Notes: generated by a model not told the origin, from the letters alone. DNA of 64,000 nucleotides from Ehretia macrophylla (GCA_037974665.1 CM075771.1:38300425-38364424); one strand, 5' to 3'; shown: positions 21,894-34,614, counted from the first letter of the stretch. Made by a program: numbers and translations.

Positions 21894-22449
21894 TTTTCTA
21901 TTTTTTTAGCCCTGGTTAGGGTTGCCAAGATACTTTATCCACCAAATCTCTTTTACCGAATCAAACGGAACATCGGGCAAGAAAACTTCGTTTCACGTAG
22001 AGGCCGAGCCTGCAAACCAAGGGCGTAGGGTTTGTGACCAGGTCTCCGTCGCTCCGGTGCCCATAATTTTTGATCCGTAAGGAGTTACGCAGCGCGCAGC
22101 ATACCATTGCAAAGCTCTTTGAGAGCTCTACGACGGGGGCAGCCAGCTTGCTCGCTGTGCCCATTTTTGGTGCCCAAAATCGAACGTTTTCATCAGTTTC
22201 ATGCCATTTTGTTCTTTTGCTCTATTTTTCTGTCCTGGATCGTAGGTCGTGAGCTGTTAAAAGTACTACAACCTGACTCGCGGGACATTATAGGGCCCTA
22301 CAATGTGTCGATATCACATCTTGCAAGGATGCTACGTTGTTGAAGTGGTTGGGTTGTCGTTAAGCCCATTGGACCTTTTGAATGGGCCATCTCTCTAGGC
22401 TGGGACTATGAATCGTTAACACATATAGGAATTGTGCCCTCAATATGAC

Positions 22450-22569
22450 GGGTGCAATCATACCTGTACTAATGCACCGAATCCCATCAGAACACCGAAG
22501 TTAACCATGCTTGGGTGAGAGTAGTACTAGGATAGGTGACCCCTTGGGAAGTCCTCGTGTTGCACCCCT
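22450..22569 (+). rRNA. 5S rRNA: 5S rRNA gene copy, strongly altered
   Basis: 120 nt. Changes: G7A, A16T, C18T, G31A, T45A, G56C, G58A, C67T, G85A, C95T, C120T. Box A, intermediate element and box C are all hit. Confidence 0.88.
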
Positions 22570-23123
22570 TTTCATTTTTTTTGCTCTGGTTAAGGTTGCC
22601 AAGATACATTGTCCACCAAATCTTTATTACCGAATCCCACGGAACATTGGGCAAGACAACTTCGTTTCACGTGGTTCCCGGGCCCGCAAATCGAGGGCGT
22701 AGGGTTTGTGACCAGCTCTCCGTCGCTCCGGTGCCCATAACTTTTGATCTGTAAGGATTTACGCGGCGCACAACAGACCGTTGCAAAGCTCTCTCAGAGC
22801 TCTATGACGGGGGCAGCCAGCATGCTAGCTGTGCCCATTTTTGGACCCAAAAATTTAACGTTTTCATCAGTTTTAGGCCACTTTTCTACTTTTGCTTTGT
22901 TTTTCCTCCCGGATTGTACGTTGTGAGTTGTTAAAAGGACAACAACCTGACTCGTGGGACATCAGAGGGCCCTACAAAGTATCGATATCAAGTCTTGTGA
23001 GGATGCTTCGTTGTTGAAGCGGATGGGTCGTCGTTAAGCCAATTGGGCCTTTTGAATGGGCCATCTCTATAGGCTGGCACTGTGAACCATTAACACATAT
23101 AGGAATTGTGCCCTCAACATGAC

Positions 23124-23243
23124 GGGTGCGATCATACCAGCACTAATCCACCGGATCCCATCAGAACTCCGAAGTTAAGTGTGCTTGGGCGAGAGTAGTA
23201 CTAGGATGGGTAACCCCTTGGGAAGTCCTCGTGTTGTACCCCC
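23124..23243 (+). rRNA. 5S rRNA: 5S rRNA gene copy
   Basis: 120 nt. Changes: G25C, C57T, G89A, C95T, C114T. Confidence 0.92.
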
Positions 23244-23797
23244 TTTTCAATTTTTTTGCCCTGGTTAGGGTTGCCAAGATACTTTATCCACCAAATCTCT
23301 ATTACTGAATCCCACGGAACATTGGGCAAGACAACTTTGCTTCACGTAGAGGCCGGGCCCGCAAACTGAGGGCGTAAGGTTTGTGACCAGGTCTCCGTCG
23401 CTCCGGTGCCCATAACTTTTGATCCGTAAGGAGTTACACAGCGCACAGCATACCGTTGCAAAGCTCTCTCAGAGCTCTACGACAGGGGCAGCAAGCTTGC
23501 TCACTGTGCCCATATTGGAGACCAAAATCGAACGTTTTAATCAATTTTAGGCCACTTTTCTTCTTTGGCTATGTTTTTCCGTCCCGGATCGTACGTCGTG
23601 AGTGGTTAAAAGGACGACAACCTGACTCGCGGGACATTAGAGGGCCCTACAACGTGTCGATATCACATCTTGTAAAGATGCTACGTTGTTGAAGCGGATG
23701 GGTTGTCGTTAAGCCCATTGGGCCTTTCGAATGGGCCATCTCTCTAGGTTGGGACTGTGAACCATTAAGACATATAGAATTATGCCCTCAGCATGAC

Positions 23798-23917
23798 GGG
23801 TGCTATCATACCTGCACTAATGCACCGGATCCCATCAGAACTCCGAAGTTAAGTGTGCTTGGGCGAGAGTAGTACTAGGATGGGTGACCTCTTGGGAAGT
23901 CCTTGTGTTGCACCCCT
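23798..23917 (+). rRNA. 5S rRNA: 5S rRNA gene copy
   Basis: 120 nt. Changes: G7T, A16T, C57T, C93T, C95T, C107T, C120T. The C93T change restores the CCTCC form of box C that is usual in other plants, but C95T changes it again. The preceding spacer has lost one G of TATAGG. Confidence 0.91.
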
Positions 23918-24473
23918 TTTCATTTTTTTTTTCCCTGGTTAGGGTTGCAAAGATACATTGTCCACCAAATCTCTATTACCGAATCCCATAGAACATTGGG
24001 CAAGACAACTTTGCATCACGTAGAGGCCGGGCCCGTAAACCGAGGGCGTAGGGTTTGTGACCATGTATCCGTCGCTTCCGTGCCCATTACTTTTGATCCC
24101 TAAGGAGTTACGAGACGCACAGCATAACATTGCAAAGCTCTCTGAGAGCTCTACGACGGGGGCCGCCAGCTTGCTTGTTGTGCCCATTTTTGGAGCCCAA
24201 AATCGAACGTTCTCATTAGTTTCAGGCCACTTTTCTTCTTTTGCACTGTTTTTCCATCCCGGATCGTACGTCGTGAGCTGTTAAAAGGACGACAACCTGA
24301 CTCATGGGACATCAGAGGGCCCTAAAACGTGTCGATATCACGTCTTGCGAGGATGCTGCGTTGTTGAAGCGGATGGGTCGTCGTTATGCCCATTGGGCCT
24401 TTTGAATGGGCCATCTCTCTAGGCTGGGACTGTGAACTGTTAACACATATAGGAATTGTGCCCTCAACATGAC

Positions 24474-24593
24474 GGGTGGGATCATACCAGCACTAATGCA
24501 CCGCATCCCATCAGAACTCCGAAGTTAAGCGTGTTTGGGAGAGAGTAGTACTAGGATGGGTGACCCCCTGGGAAGTCCTCGTGTTGCACCCCC
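24474..24593 (+). rRNA. 5S rRNA: 5S rRNA gene copy
   Basis: 120 nt. Changes: C6G, G31C, C61T, C67A. Box C is intact. Confidence 0.92.
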
Positions 24594-25150
24594 TTTTCAA
24601 TTTTTTTCGCCCAGGTTAGGGTTCCCAAGATACTTTATCCACCAAATCTCTATTACCGAATCCCACGGAACATTGGGCAAGACAACTTCGCTTCACGTAG
24701 AGGCCGGGCCCGCAAACTGAGGGCGTAGGGTTTGTGACCAGGTCTCTGTCGCTCCGGTGCCCATAACTTTTGATCTGTAAGGAGTTACGCGGCGCACAGC
24801 ATACCGTTGAAAAGCTCTCACAGAGTTCTACGACGGGGGTAGCTGGCTTGCTCGCTATGCCCCTTTTTGGAGCCCAAAATCAAACATTTTCATGAGTTTC
24901 AGGCTACTTTTGTTCTTTTGCTCTATTTTTCTGTCCCGGATCGTACCTCGTGAGTTATTAAAAGGACGAAAACCTGACTCGCGGGATATCAGAGGGCCCT
25001 ACAACGTGTCGATATCACGTCTTGTGAGGATGCTCCGTTGTTAAAGCGGATGGGTGGTCGTTAAGCCCATTGGGCCTTTTGAATGGGCCATCTCTCTAGG
25101 CTAGGATTGTGAACCGATAACACATATAGGAATTGTGCCCTCAACATGAC

Positions 25151-25270
25151 GGGTGCGATCATACCAGCACTAATGCACCGGATCCCATCAGAACTCCGAA
25201 GTTTAGCGTGCTTGGGTGGGAGTAGTACTAGGATTGGTGACCCCCTAGGAAGTCCTCGTGTTGCACCCCC
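25151..25270 (+). rRNA. 5S rRNA: 5S rRNA gene copy
   Basis: 120 nt. Nt 1-53 match the majority. Then A54T, C67T, A69G, G85T, G97A, so every control box is altered. Confidence 0.91.
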
Positions 25271-25828
25271 TTTTTAATTTTTTTTGCCCTGGTTAGGGTT
25301 TCCAAGATACTTTATCCACCAAATATCTATTACCGAATCCCACAGAACATTGGGCAAGACAACTTGGTTTCACGTAGAGGCCGGGCCTACAAACCGAGGG
25401 CGTAGGGTTAGTGACCAGGTCTCCGTCGCTCCAGTGCCCATAACATTTGATTCGTAAGGAGTTACGCAGCGCACAGCATACCGTTGCAAAGCTATCTAAG
25501 AGCTCTATGACAGGGGCAGCAAGCTTGCTCACTGTGCCCATTTTTGTGAGCCCAAAATCGAACGTTTTCATATGTTTCAGGCCACTTTTCTTCTTTTGCT
25601 CTGTTTTTCCGTCTCTGATCGTACATCGCGAGCTGTTAAAAGGACTACAACCGGACTCGCGGGACATCAGAGGGCCCTACAACGTGTTGATATCACGTCT
25701 TGCGAGGATACTTCGTTGTTGAAGCGGATGGGTTGTCGTTAAGCCCATTGGGCCTTTTGAATGGGCCATCTCTATAGGCTGGCACTGTGAACCGTTAACA
25801 CATATAGGAATTGTGCCCTCAACATGAC

Positions 25829-25948
25829 GGGTGCGATCATACCAGCACTAATGCACCGGATCCCATCAGAACTCCGAAGTTAAGCGTGCTTGGGTGAGAG
25901 TAGTACTAAGATTGGTGACCCCTTGGGAAGTCCTCGTGTTGCACCCTA
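25829..25948 (+). rRNA. 5S rRNA: 5S rRNA gene copy
   Basis: 120 nt. Changes: C67T, G81A, G85T, C95T, C119T, C120A. Box A is intact and box C is altered at three positions. Shares C67T and G85T with its neighbour at 25151. Confidence 0.91.
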
Positions 25949-26504
25949 TTTTTAATTTTTTTTGCCCTGGTTAGGGTTGCCAAGATACTTTATCCATCAA
26001 ATCTCTATTACAGAGTACCACGGAACATTGGGCATGACAACTTCGTTTCACGTAGAGGCCAAGCCCATAAACCGAGGGCGTAGGGTTAGTGACCAGGTCT
26101 CCGTTGCTCCAGTGCCCATAACTTTTGATCCGTAAGGAGTTACGCAGCGCACAGCATACCGTTGCAAATCTCTCTGAAAGCTCTACGACATGGGTAGAAA
26201 GCTTGCTCACTGTGCCCATTTTGGATCCCAAAATCGAACGTTTTCATCAATTTTAGGACACTTTTCATCTTTTGATATGTTTTTCCGTCCCGGATCGTAC
26301 GTCGTGAGATGTTAAAAGGAAGACAACCTGACTCGCGGGACATTAGAGGGCCCTACAACGTGTCGATATCACATCTCAAAAGTATGTTACGTTCTTGAAG
26401 CGAATGGGTTGTCGTTAAGCCAATTGGGCCTTTTGAATGGGCCATCTCTCTAGGCTGGGACTGTGAACCGTTAACACATATAGGAATAGTGCCCTCAACA
26501 TGAC

Positions 26505-26624
26505 GGGTGTGATCATACCTGCACCAATGATTCGGATCCCATCAGAACTCCGAAATTAAGCGTGCTTGGGCGAGAGTAGTACTAAGATGGGTGACCCCCT
26601 GGGAAGTCCTCGTGTTGCACCCCT
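26505..26624 (+). rRNA. 5S rRNA: 5S rRNA gene copy
   Basis: 120 nt. Changes: C6T, A16T, T21C, C26A, A27T, C28T, G51A, G81A, C120T; a cluster at 26-28. Confidence 0.9.
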
Positions 26625-27179
26625 TTTCATTTTTTTTGCCCTAGTTAGGGTTGCAAAGATACATTGTCCACCAAATATCTATTACCGAATCCCACGGAAC
26701 ATTGGTCAGGACAACTTCGCTTCAAGTAGAGTCCGGGCCCGTAAACTGAGGGCGTAGGGTTTGTGACTAGGTCTCCGTCGCTCCGGTGCCCATAACTTTT
26801 GATCCGTAAGGATTTACGCGGCGCACAGCATACCGTTGCAAAGCTCTCTCAGAGCTCTACGACGAGGGTAGCTAGCTTGCTCGCTGTGCCCAATTTTGGA
26901 GCCAAAAATCGAACGTTTTCATCAGTTTCAAGCCAATTTTCTTCATTTGCTCTGTTTTTCTGTCCCAGATCGTACATCGTGAGCAGTTAAAAGGACGACA
27001 ACCTGACTCGCGGGACATCAGACGGCCCTACAACGTGTCGATATCACTTCTTGCTAGGATGCTTCGTTGTTGAAGCAGATGGGTTGTCGTTAAGGACATT
27101 GAGCCTTTTCAATGGGCCATCTCTCTAGGCTGGGACTGTGAACCGTTAACACATATAGGATTTGTGCCCTCAACATGAC

Positions 27180-27299
27180 GGGTGCGATCATACCAGCACT
27201 AATGCACCTGATCCCATCAGAACTCCGAAGTTAAGCGTGCTTGGGCGAGAGTAGTACTAGGATGGGTGACCCCCTTGGAAGTCCTTGTGTTGCACCCCC
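27180..27299 (+). rRNA. 5S rRNA: 5S rRNA gene copy, near consensus
   Basis: 120 nt with three changes: G30T, G97T, C107T. Boxes A and the intermediate element are intact. Confidence 0.93.
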
Positions 27300-27856
27300 T
27301 TTTCAAGTTTTTTGCCCTGGTTAGGATTGCCAAGATACTTTATCCACCAAATCTCTATTACTGAATCCCACAGCACATTGGGCAAGAGAACTTCGCTTCA
27401 CTGAGAGGCCGGGCCCGTAAACCGAGGGCGTAGGGTTTGTGACCAGGTCTCCGTCGCTCCGGTGCCCATAACTCTTGATCCGTAAGGAGTTACGCGGCGC
27501 ACAGCATACCATTCCAAAGGTCTCTCAGAGCTCTACGACGGGGGCAGCCAGCTTGCTCGCTGTGCCCGTTTTTGTAGCCCAAAATTGACCATTTTCATCA
27601 GTTTCAGGCCACTTTTGTTCTTTTGCTCTATTTTTTTTGTCCCGGATCATACGTCGTGAGCTATTAAAAGGACGACAACCTGGCTCGCGGGACATCAGAG
27701 GGCCCTAGAACATGTCGATATCACGTCTTGCGAGGATGCTGCGTTGTTAAAGCGGATGGGTTGTCGTTAAACCCATTGGGCCTTTTGAATGGGCCATCTC
27801 TCTAGGCTGGGACTGTGAACCGATAACACATATAGGAATTGTGCCCTTAACTTGAC

Positions 27857-27976
27857 GGGTGCGATCATACCAGTACTAATGCACCGGATCCCATCAGAAC
27901 TCCAAAGTTAAGCGTGCTTGGACGAGAGTAGTGCCAGGATGGGAGACCCCCTGGGAAGTCCTTGTGTGCAACCCCT
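27857..27976 (+). rRNA. 5S rRNA: 5S rRNA gene copy, strongly altered
   Basis: 120 nt. Changes: C18T, G48A, G66A, A77G, T79C, T88A, C107T, and TGCAAC in place of TTGCAC near the 3' end (one base lost and one gained). Loss of 3'-end pairing with the 5' end is likely. Confidence 0.89.
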
Positions 27977-28532
27977 TTTTAATTTTTTTTGCCCTGGTTA
28001 GGGTTGCCAAGATACTTTATCCACCAAATCTCTTTAATGAATCCCACGGAACATTGGGCAAGAAAACTTTGCTTGACGTAGATGCCGGGCCCGCAAACTT
28101 AGGGCGTAGGGTTCGTGACCAGGTCTCCGTCGATTCGGTGCAAATAACTTTTGATCCGTAAGGAGTTACGCGCCGCACAACATACCGTTGCAAAGCTCTC
28201 TCAGAGCTCTACGACGGGGGCAGCTAACTTGCTCACTATGCCCATTTTTGGAGCCCAAAATTGAACATTTTCATCAGTTTCAGGCCACTTTTCTTCTTTT
28301 GCAATGTTTTTCCGTCCCGGATCGTACGTCGTGAGCTGTAAAAAAGGACGACAACCTGACTCGCGGGACATCAGAGGGCCTTACAACGGGTCGATATCAC
28401 ATCTAGCGAGGATGCTACGTTGTTGAAGCGGATGGGTTGTCTTTAAGCCCATTGGGCCTTTTGAATGGGCCATCTCTCTAGGCTGGGACTGTGAACTGTT
28501 AACACATATAGGAATTGTGCCCTCAACATGAC

Positions 28533-28652
28533 GGGTGCGATCATACCAGTACTAATGCACCAGATCCCATCAGAATTCCGAAGTTAAGCGTGCTTGGGCG
28601 AGAGTAGTACTAGGATGGGTGACCCCCTAGGAAGTCCTCGTGTTGCACCCCC
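28533..28652 (+). rRNA. 5S rRNA: 5S rRNA gene copy
   Basis: 120 nt. Changes: C18T, G30A, C44T, G97A. Box A and the core of box C are intact. Confidence 0.93.
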
Positions 28653-29210
28653 TTTTCAATTTTTTTTGCCCTGGTTAGGGTGGCCAAGATACTTTATCCA
28701 CCAAATCTCTATTACCAAATCCCACGTAACGTTGGGCAGGACAACTTCGCTTCACATAGAGGCTGGGTCTGCAAACCGAGGGCGTAGGGTTTGTGACCAG
28801 GTCTCCGTCGCTACGGTGCCCATAAATTTTGATCCATAAGGAGTTACGCGGTGCACAGTATACCATTGCAAAGCTCTCTCAGAGCTCTACGACGGGCGCA
28901 GCTAGCTTACTCGTTGTGCTAATTTTTGTTAGCGTAAAATCGAACGTTTTCATCAATTTCAGGCCAATTTTGTTCTTTTGCTCTATTTTTTCGTCTCGGA
29001 TCGTATGTCATTGGCTTTTAAAAAGACGACAACCAGACTTGTCGGACATCAGAGGGCCCTACAACGTGATGATATCACGTCTTGCGTGGACGCTGCGTTG
29101 TTGAAGCGGATGGGTTGTCGTTAAGTCCGTTGGGCCTTTTGAATGGGCCATCTCTCTAGGTTAGGACTGTGAACCGTTAACACATGTAGGAATTGTGCCC
29201 TCAACATGAC

Positions 29211-29330
29211 GGGTGCGATCATACCAGCACTAATGCACCGGATTCCATCAGAAGTCCGAAGTTAAGTGTGCTTGCACGACAGTAGTACTTGGATGGGTAA
29301 CCCCCTGGGAAGTCCTCGTGTTGTACCCCC
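29211..29330 (+). rRNA. 5S rRNA: 5S rRNA gene copy, strongly altered
   Basis: 120 nt. Changes: C34T, C44G, C57T, G65C, G66A, G70C, A80T, G89A, C114T. The GGGCGAG segment between box A and the intermediate element is lost. Confidence 0.89.
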
Positions 29331-29885
29331 TTTTCAATTTTTTTTGCCCTGGTTAGTGTTGCCGAGATACATTATCCACCAAATCTCTATTACCGAATCC
29401 CACGGAACATTGGGCAAGACAACTTCGCTTCACGTAGAGGCCGGGCCCGCAAACCGAGGGCGTTGTGTTTGTGACCAGGTCTCTGTCGTTCTGGTGCCCA
29501 TAACTTTTGATCAGTAAGGAGTTACGCAGCTCACAACATACCGCTACAAAGCTCTCTGAGAGCTCTACGACGGGGGCAGCTAGCTTGCTTGCTGTGCCCA
29601 TTTTGGAAGCCCAAAATCGAATGTTTTCACCAATTTCAGGCTATTTTGTTCTTTTGCTCTATTTTTCCGTCCCTGACCGGATGTCGTGAGCTGTTAAAAG
29701 GAAGACAACCTGACTCGTGGGACATCAAAGGGCCCTACAACGTGTCAATATCACGTCTTGCGAGGATGCTTCGTTGTTGAAGTGGGTAGGTTGTCGTTAA
29801 GCCCATTGAACCTTTTGAATGGGCCATCTCTCTAGGCTGGGACTTTGAACCGTTAACACATATAGGAATTGGGCCCTCAACATAT

Positions 29886-30005
29886 GGGTGCGATCATACC
29901 AGCACTAATGTATCGGATCCCATCAGAACTCCGAAGTTAAGCGTAGTTGGGCAAGAGTAGTACTGAGATGGGTGACCCCCTGTGAAGTCCCCGTGTTGCA
30001 CCCCC
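29886..30005 (+). rRNA. 5S rRNA: 5S rRNA gene copy, strongly altered
   Basis: 120 nt. Changes: C26T, C28T, G60A, C61G, G68A, A80G, G81A, G98T, T106C. Upstream reads ACATAT just before the gene, so C at -1 is lost. The copies at 31236 and 33938 share this upstream variant. Confidence 0.89.
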
Positions 30006-30561
30006 TTTTCATTTTTTTTTGCCCTGGTTAGGGTTGCCAAGATACATTATCCACCAAATCTCTATTACCGAATCCCACAGAACATTGGGCAAGACAACTT
30101 CGCTTCACGTAGAGGCCGGGCCCGCAAACCGAGGGAGTTGTGTTTGTGACCAGGTCTCCGTCGTTCTGGTGCCAATAACTTTTGATCCGTAAGGAGTTAC
30201 GCAGCGCACAACATACTGCTACAAATCTCTCTAAGAGCTCTACGACGGGGGCAGCTAGCTTGCTTGCTGTGCCCATTTTTGGATCCCAAAATCGAACGTT
30301 TTCACCAGTTTCAGGCCATTTTGTTCTTTCGCTCTATTTTTCCGTCCCTGATCGGACGTCGTGAGCTGTTAAAAGGAAGACAACCTAACTCGCGGGACAT
30401 CAAAGGGCCCTACAACGTGTCAATATCACGTCTTGCGAGGATGCTTCGTTGTTGAAGCAGGTGGGTTGTCGTTAAGCCCATTGGACCTTTTGAATGGGCC
30501 ATCTCTCTAGGCTTGGACTGTGAACCATTAACACATGTAGGAATTGTGCCCTCAACATGAC

Positions 30562-30680
30562 GGGTGCAATCATACCAGCACTAATGCACCGGATCCCATC
30601 AGAACTCAGAAGTTAAGCATGCTTGGACGAGAGTAGTACAGGATGGGTGACCCCCAGGGAAGTCTTTGTGTTGCAACCCC
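30562..30680 (+). rRNA. 5S rRNA: 5S rRNA gene copy, 1-nt deletion at box C edge
   Basis: 119 nt. Changes: G7A, C47A, G58A, G66A, T79 lost, T96A, C105T, C107T, C116A. Confidence 0.89.
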
Positions 30681-31235
30681 TTTTTAATTTTTTTTGCCCT
30701 GGTTAGGGTTGCCAAAATACATTATCCACCAAATCTCTATTACCGAATCCCACGGAACATTGGGCAAGACAACTTCACTTCATGTAGAGTCCTGGCCCGC
30801 AAACCGAAGGCGTTGTGTTTGTGACCAGGTCTCCGTCTTTCCGGTGCCCATAACTTTTGATCCGTAAGGAGTTACGCAGCGCACAACATACCGCTGCAAA
30901 GCTCTCTGAGAGCTCTACGACGGGGGCAGCTAGCTTGCTTGTTGTGCCCATTTTTGGAGCGCAAAATCGAACGTTTTCAACAGTTTCAAGCCATTTTGTT
31001 CTTTTGCTCTATTTTTCCGTCCCTGATCGGACGTCGTGAGCTGTTAAAATGATGACAACCTGACTCGCGGGATATCAAAGGGCCCCACAACGTGTCAATA
31101 TCACGTCTTGCGAGGATTCTTCGTTGTTCAAGCAGGTGGGTTGTCGTTAAGCCCATTGGACCTTTTGAATGGGCCATCTCTCTAGGTTGGGACTGTGAAC
31201 CGTTAACACATATAGGAATTGTGCCCTCAACATAT

Positions 31236-31355
31236 GGGTGCGATCATACCAGCACTAATGCATCGGATCCCATCAGAACTCCAAAGTTAAGCGTGGTTGG
31301 GCGAGAGTAGTACTGGGATGGGTGACCCCCTGTGAAGTCCTCGTGTTGCACCCTT
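31236..31355 (+). rRNA. 5S rRNA: 5S rRNA gene copy
   Basis: 120 nt. Changes: C28T, G48A, C61G, A80G, G98T, C119T, C120T. Shares C28T, C61G, A80G and G98T with the copy at 29886. Confidence 0.9.
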
Positions 31356-31912
31356 TTTTCATTTTTTTTTGCCCTGGTTAGGGTTGCCAAGATACATTAT
31401 CCACCAAATCTCTATTACCGAATCCCACGGAAAATTGGGCAAGACAACTTCGCTTCACGTAGAGGCCGGGCCAACAAACCGAGGGCGTAGGGTTTGTGAC
31501 CAGGTCTCCGTTGCTCCAATGCCCATAACTTTTGATCCGTAAGGAGTTACGCGGCGCACAGCAAACCGTTGCAAAGCTCTCTCAGAACTCTACGATCGGG
31601 GCAGCAAGTTTGCTCGCTGTGCCCATTTTTGCAGCCCAAATTCGAACATTTTCATCAGTTTCAGGCAACTTTTCTTCTTTTGCTATGTTTTTCCGTCCCA
31701 TATCGTACGTCGTGAGCTGTAAAAAGGATGACAACCTAACTCGCAGGATATCAGAGGGCCCTACAACATGTCAATATCACGTCTTGCGAGGATGTTGCGT
31801 TGTGGAAGCGGATGGGTTGTCGTTAAGCCCATTGGGCCTTTTGAATGGGCCATCTCTCTAGGGTGGGACTGTGAACCGTTAACACATGTAAGAATTGTGC
31901 CCTCAACATGAC

Positions 31913-32032
31913 GGGTGCGATCATACCAGCACTAATGCACCAGATCCCATCAGAACTTCGAAGTTAGGCATGCTTGGGCGACATCAATACTAGGATGGGT
32001 GACCCCGTGGGAAGACCTCGTGTTACACCCCC
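31913..32032 (+). rRNA. 5S rRNA: 5S rRNA gene copy, intermediate element destroyed
   Basis: 120 nt. Changes: G30A, C46T, A55G, G58A, G70C, G72T, T73C, G75A, C95G, T103A, G113A. Segment 69-76 reads ACATCAAT instead of AGAGTAGT. Confidence 0.88.
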
Positions 32033-32587
32033 TTTTCAATTTTTTTTGCCCTGGTTGGGGTTGCCAAGATACTTTATCCACCAAATCTCTATTACTGAAT
32101 AGCACGGAACATTGGGCAAGACAACTTCGCTTCACGTAGAGGCAGGGCCCGCAAACCGAGGGCGTAGTGTTTGTGACCAGGTCTCCGTCGTTCCGGTGCC
32201 CATAACTTTTGATCCGTAAGGAGTTACGCAGCGCACAGCATACCGCTGCAAAGCTCTCTGAGAGCTCTACGACGGGGGCAGCTAGCTTGCTTGCTTTGCC
32301 CATTTTTGGAGCCCAAAATCGAACGTTTTCACCAGTTTCAGGCCACTTTGTTCTTTTGCTCTTTTTTTCCGTCCCTGATTGGACGTTGTGAGCTGTTAAA
32401 AGGACAACAACCTGACTCGCGGGACATCAGAGGGGCCTACAACGTGTCGATATCACGTCTTGCGAGGATGCTGCGTTGTTAAAGCAGGTGGGTTATCGTT
32501 AAGCCCATTCGACCTTTTGAATGGGCCATCTCTCTAGGCTGGGACTGTGAACCGTTAACACATATAGGAACTGTGCCCTCAACATAC

Positions 32588-32707
32588 AGGTGCAATCATA
32601 CCAGCACTAATGCACTGGATCCCATCAGAACTCCGATGTTAAGCGTGGTTGGGCGACAGTAGTACTAGGATGGGTGACCCCCTGGGAAGTCCTCGTGTTG
32701 CACCCCC
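32588..32707 (+). rRNA. 5S rRNA: 5S rRNA gene copy
   Basis: 120 nt. Changes: G1A, G7A, C29T, A50T, C61G, G70C. Box C is intact. Upstream has ACATAC with a base lost, so the start is set by alignment. Confidence 0.9.
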
Positions 32708-33264
32708 TTATCATTTTTTTTTGCCCTGGTTAGGGTTGCCAAGATACATTATCCACCAAATATCTATTACCGAATCCCACGGAACATTGGGCAAGACAAC
32801 TTTGCTTCACGTAGAGGCCGGGCCCGCAAACCGAGGGCGTAGGGTTTGTGACCAGGTCTCCGTTGCTCCAATGCCCATAACTTTTGATCCGTAAGGAGTT
32901 ACGCGGCGCACATCACACCGTTGCAAAGCTCTCTCAGAGCTCTACGATCGGGGAAGCAAGTTTGCTCGCTGTGCCCATTTTTGCAGCCCAAATTTGAATA
33001 TTTTCATCAGTTTCAGGTAACTTTTCTTCTTTTGCTATGTTTTTCCATCCCAGATCGTATGTCGTGAGCTGTAAAAAGGACGACAACTTGACTCGCAGGA
33101 CATCAGAAGGCCCTACAACGTGTCAATATCATGTCTTGCGAGGATGTTGCGTCGTGGAAGCGGATGGGTTGTCGTTAAGCCCATTGGGCCTTTTGAATGG
33201 GCCATCTCTCTAGGGTGGGACTGTGAACCGTTAACACATGTAAGAATTGTGCCCTCAACATGAC

Positions 33265-33384
33265 GGGTGCGATCATACCAGCACTAATGCACCGGATCCC
33301 ATCAGAACTTCGAAGTTAGGCATGCTTGGGCGACAGCAGTACTAGGATGGGTGACCCCCTGGGAAGACCTCGTATTGCTCCCCC
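33265..33384 (+). rRNA. 5S rRNA: 5S rRNA gene copy
   Basis: 120 nt. Changes: C46T, A55G, G58A, G70C, T73C, T103A, G110A, A115T. Sister of the copy at 31913, two units earlier. Confidence 0.9.
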
Positions 33385-33937
33385 TTTTCAATTTTTTTTT
33401 CCCTGGTTGGGGTTGCCAAGATACTTTATCCACCAAATCTCTATTACTGAATCGCACGAAAAATTGGGCAAGACAACTTCGCTTCACGTAGAGGCAGGGC
33501 CCGCAAACCGAGGGCGTAGTGTTTGTGACCAGGTCTCCGTCGTTCCGGTGCCCATAACTTTTGATCTGTAAGGAGTTACGCAGCGCACAACATACCGCTG
33601 CCAAGCTCTCTGAGAGCTCTACGACGGGGGCAGCTAGCTTGCTTGCTGTTCCCATTTTTGGAGCCCTAATCGAACGTTTTCACCAGTTTCAGGCCATTTT
33701 GTTCTTTTGCTCTATTTTTCCGTCCCTGATCGGACGTCGTGAGCTGTTAAAAGGACAACAACCTGACTCGCGATACATCAGAGGGCCCTACAATGTGTCG
33801 ATATCAGTTCTGCGAGGATGCTGCGTTGTTGAAGCGGGTGGGTTGTCGTTAAGCCCATTGGACCTTTTGACTGGGCCATCTCTCTAGGCTGGGACTGTGA
33901 ACCGTTAACACATATAGGAACTGTGCCCTCAACATAT

Positions 33938-34057
33938 GGGTGCGATCATACCAGCACTAATGCACTGGATCCCATCAGAACTCCGAAGTTAAGCGTGGTT
34001 GGGCGAGAGTAGTACTAGGATGGGTGACCCCCTGGGAAGTCCTCGTGTTGCACCCCC
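33938..34057 (+). rRNA. 5S rRNA: 5S rRNA gene copy, near consensus
   Basis: 120 nt with two changes, C29T and C61G, both shared with the copy at 32588. The -1 base is T instead of C. Confidence 0.93.
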
Positions 34058-34614
34058 TTATCATTTTTTTTTGCCTTGGTTAGGGTTGCCAAGATACATT
34101 ATCCACCAAATATCTATTACCGAATCCCACGGAACATTGGGCAAGACAACTTCGATTCAAGTAGAGGCCGGGCCCGCAAACCGAGGGCGTAGGGTTTGTG
34201 ACCAGTTCTCCTTTGCTCCAATGCCCATAACTTTTGATCCGTAAGGAGTTACGCGGCGCACAGCAGACCGTTGCAAAGCACTCCCAGAGCTCTACGATTG
34301 GGGCAGCAAGCTTGCTCGCTGTGCCCATTTTTGGAGCCCAAAATCGAACGTTTTCATCAGTTTCAACCCACTTTTCTTCTTTTGCTCTGTTTTTCCGTCC
34401 TAGATCGTACGTCGTGAGCAGTTAAAAGGATGACAACCTGACTCACGAAACATCAGAGGGCCCTAAAATGTGTCGATATCACGTCTTGCGAGGTTGCTGC
34501 GTTGTTGAAGTGGATGGGTTGTCGTTAAGCCCATTGGGCCTTTTGAATGGGCCATCTCTCTAGGCTGGGATTGTGAACCGATAACACATATAGGAATTGT
34601 GCCCTCAACATGAC

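Larger units (their letters stand above)
29886..34614 (+). repeat. Alternating two-unit (~1,350 bp) pattern in 5S array
   Basis: Copies at 29886, 31236, 32588 and 33938 share C61G and a CATAT or CATAC upstream variant. Copies at 31913 and 33265 share C46T, A55G, G58A, G70C, T73C and T103A. Spacing between like copies is 1350-1352 bp. The copy at 30562 is not clearly of the second type, so the pattern is partial and older than the two clear higher-order repeats further right. Confidence 0.7.
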
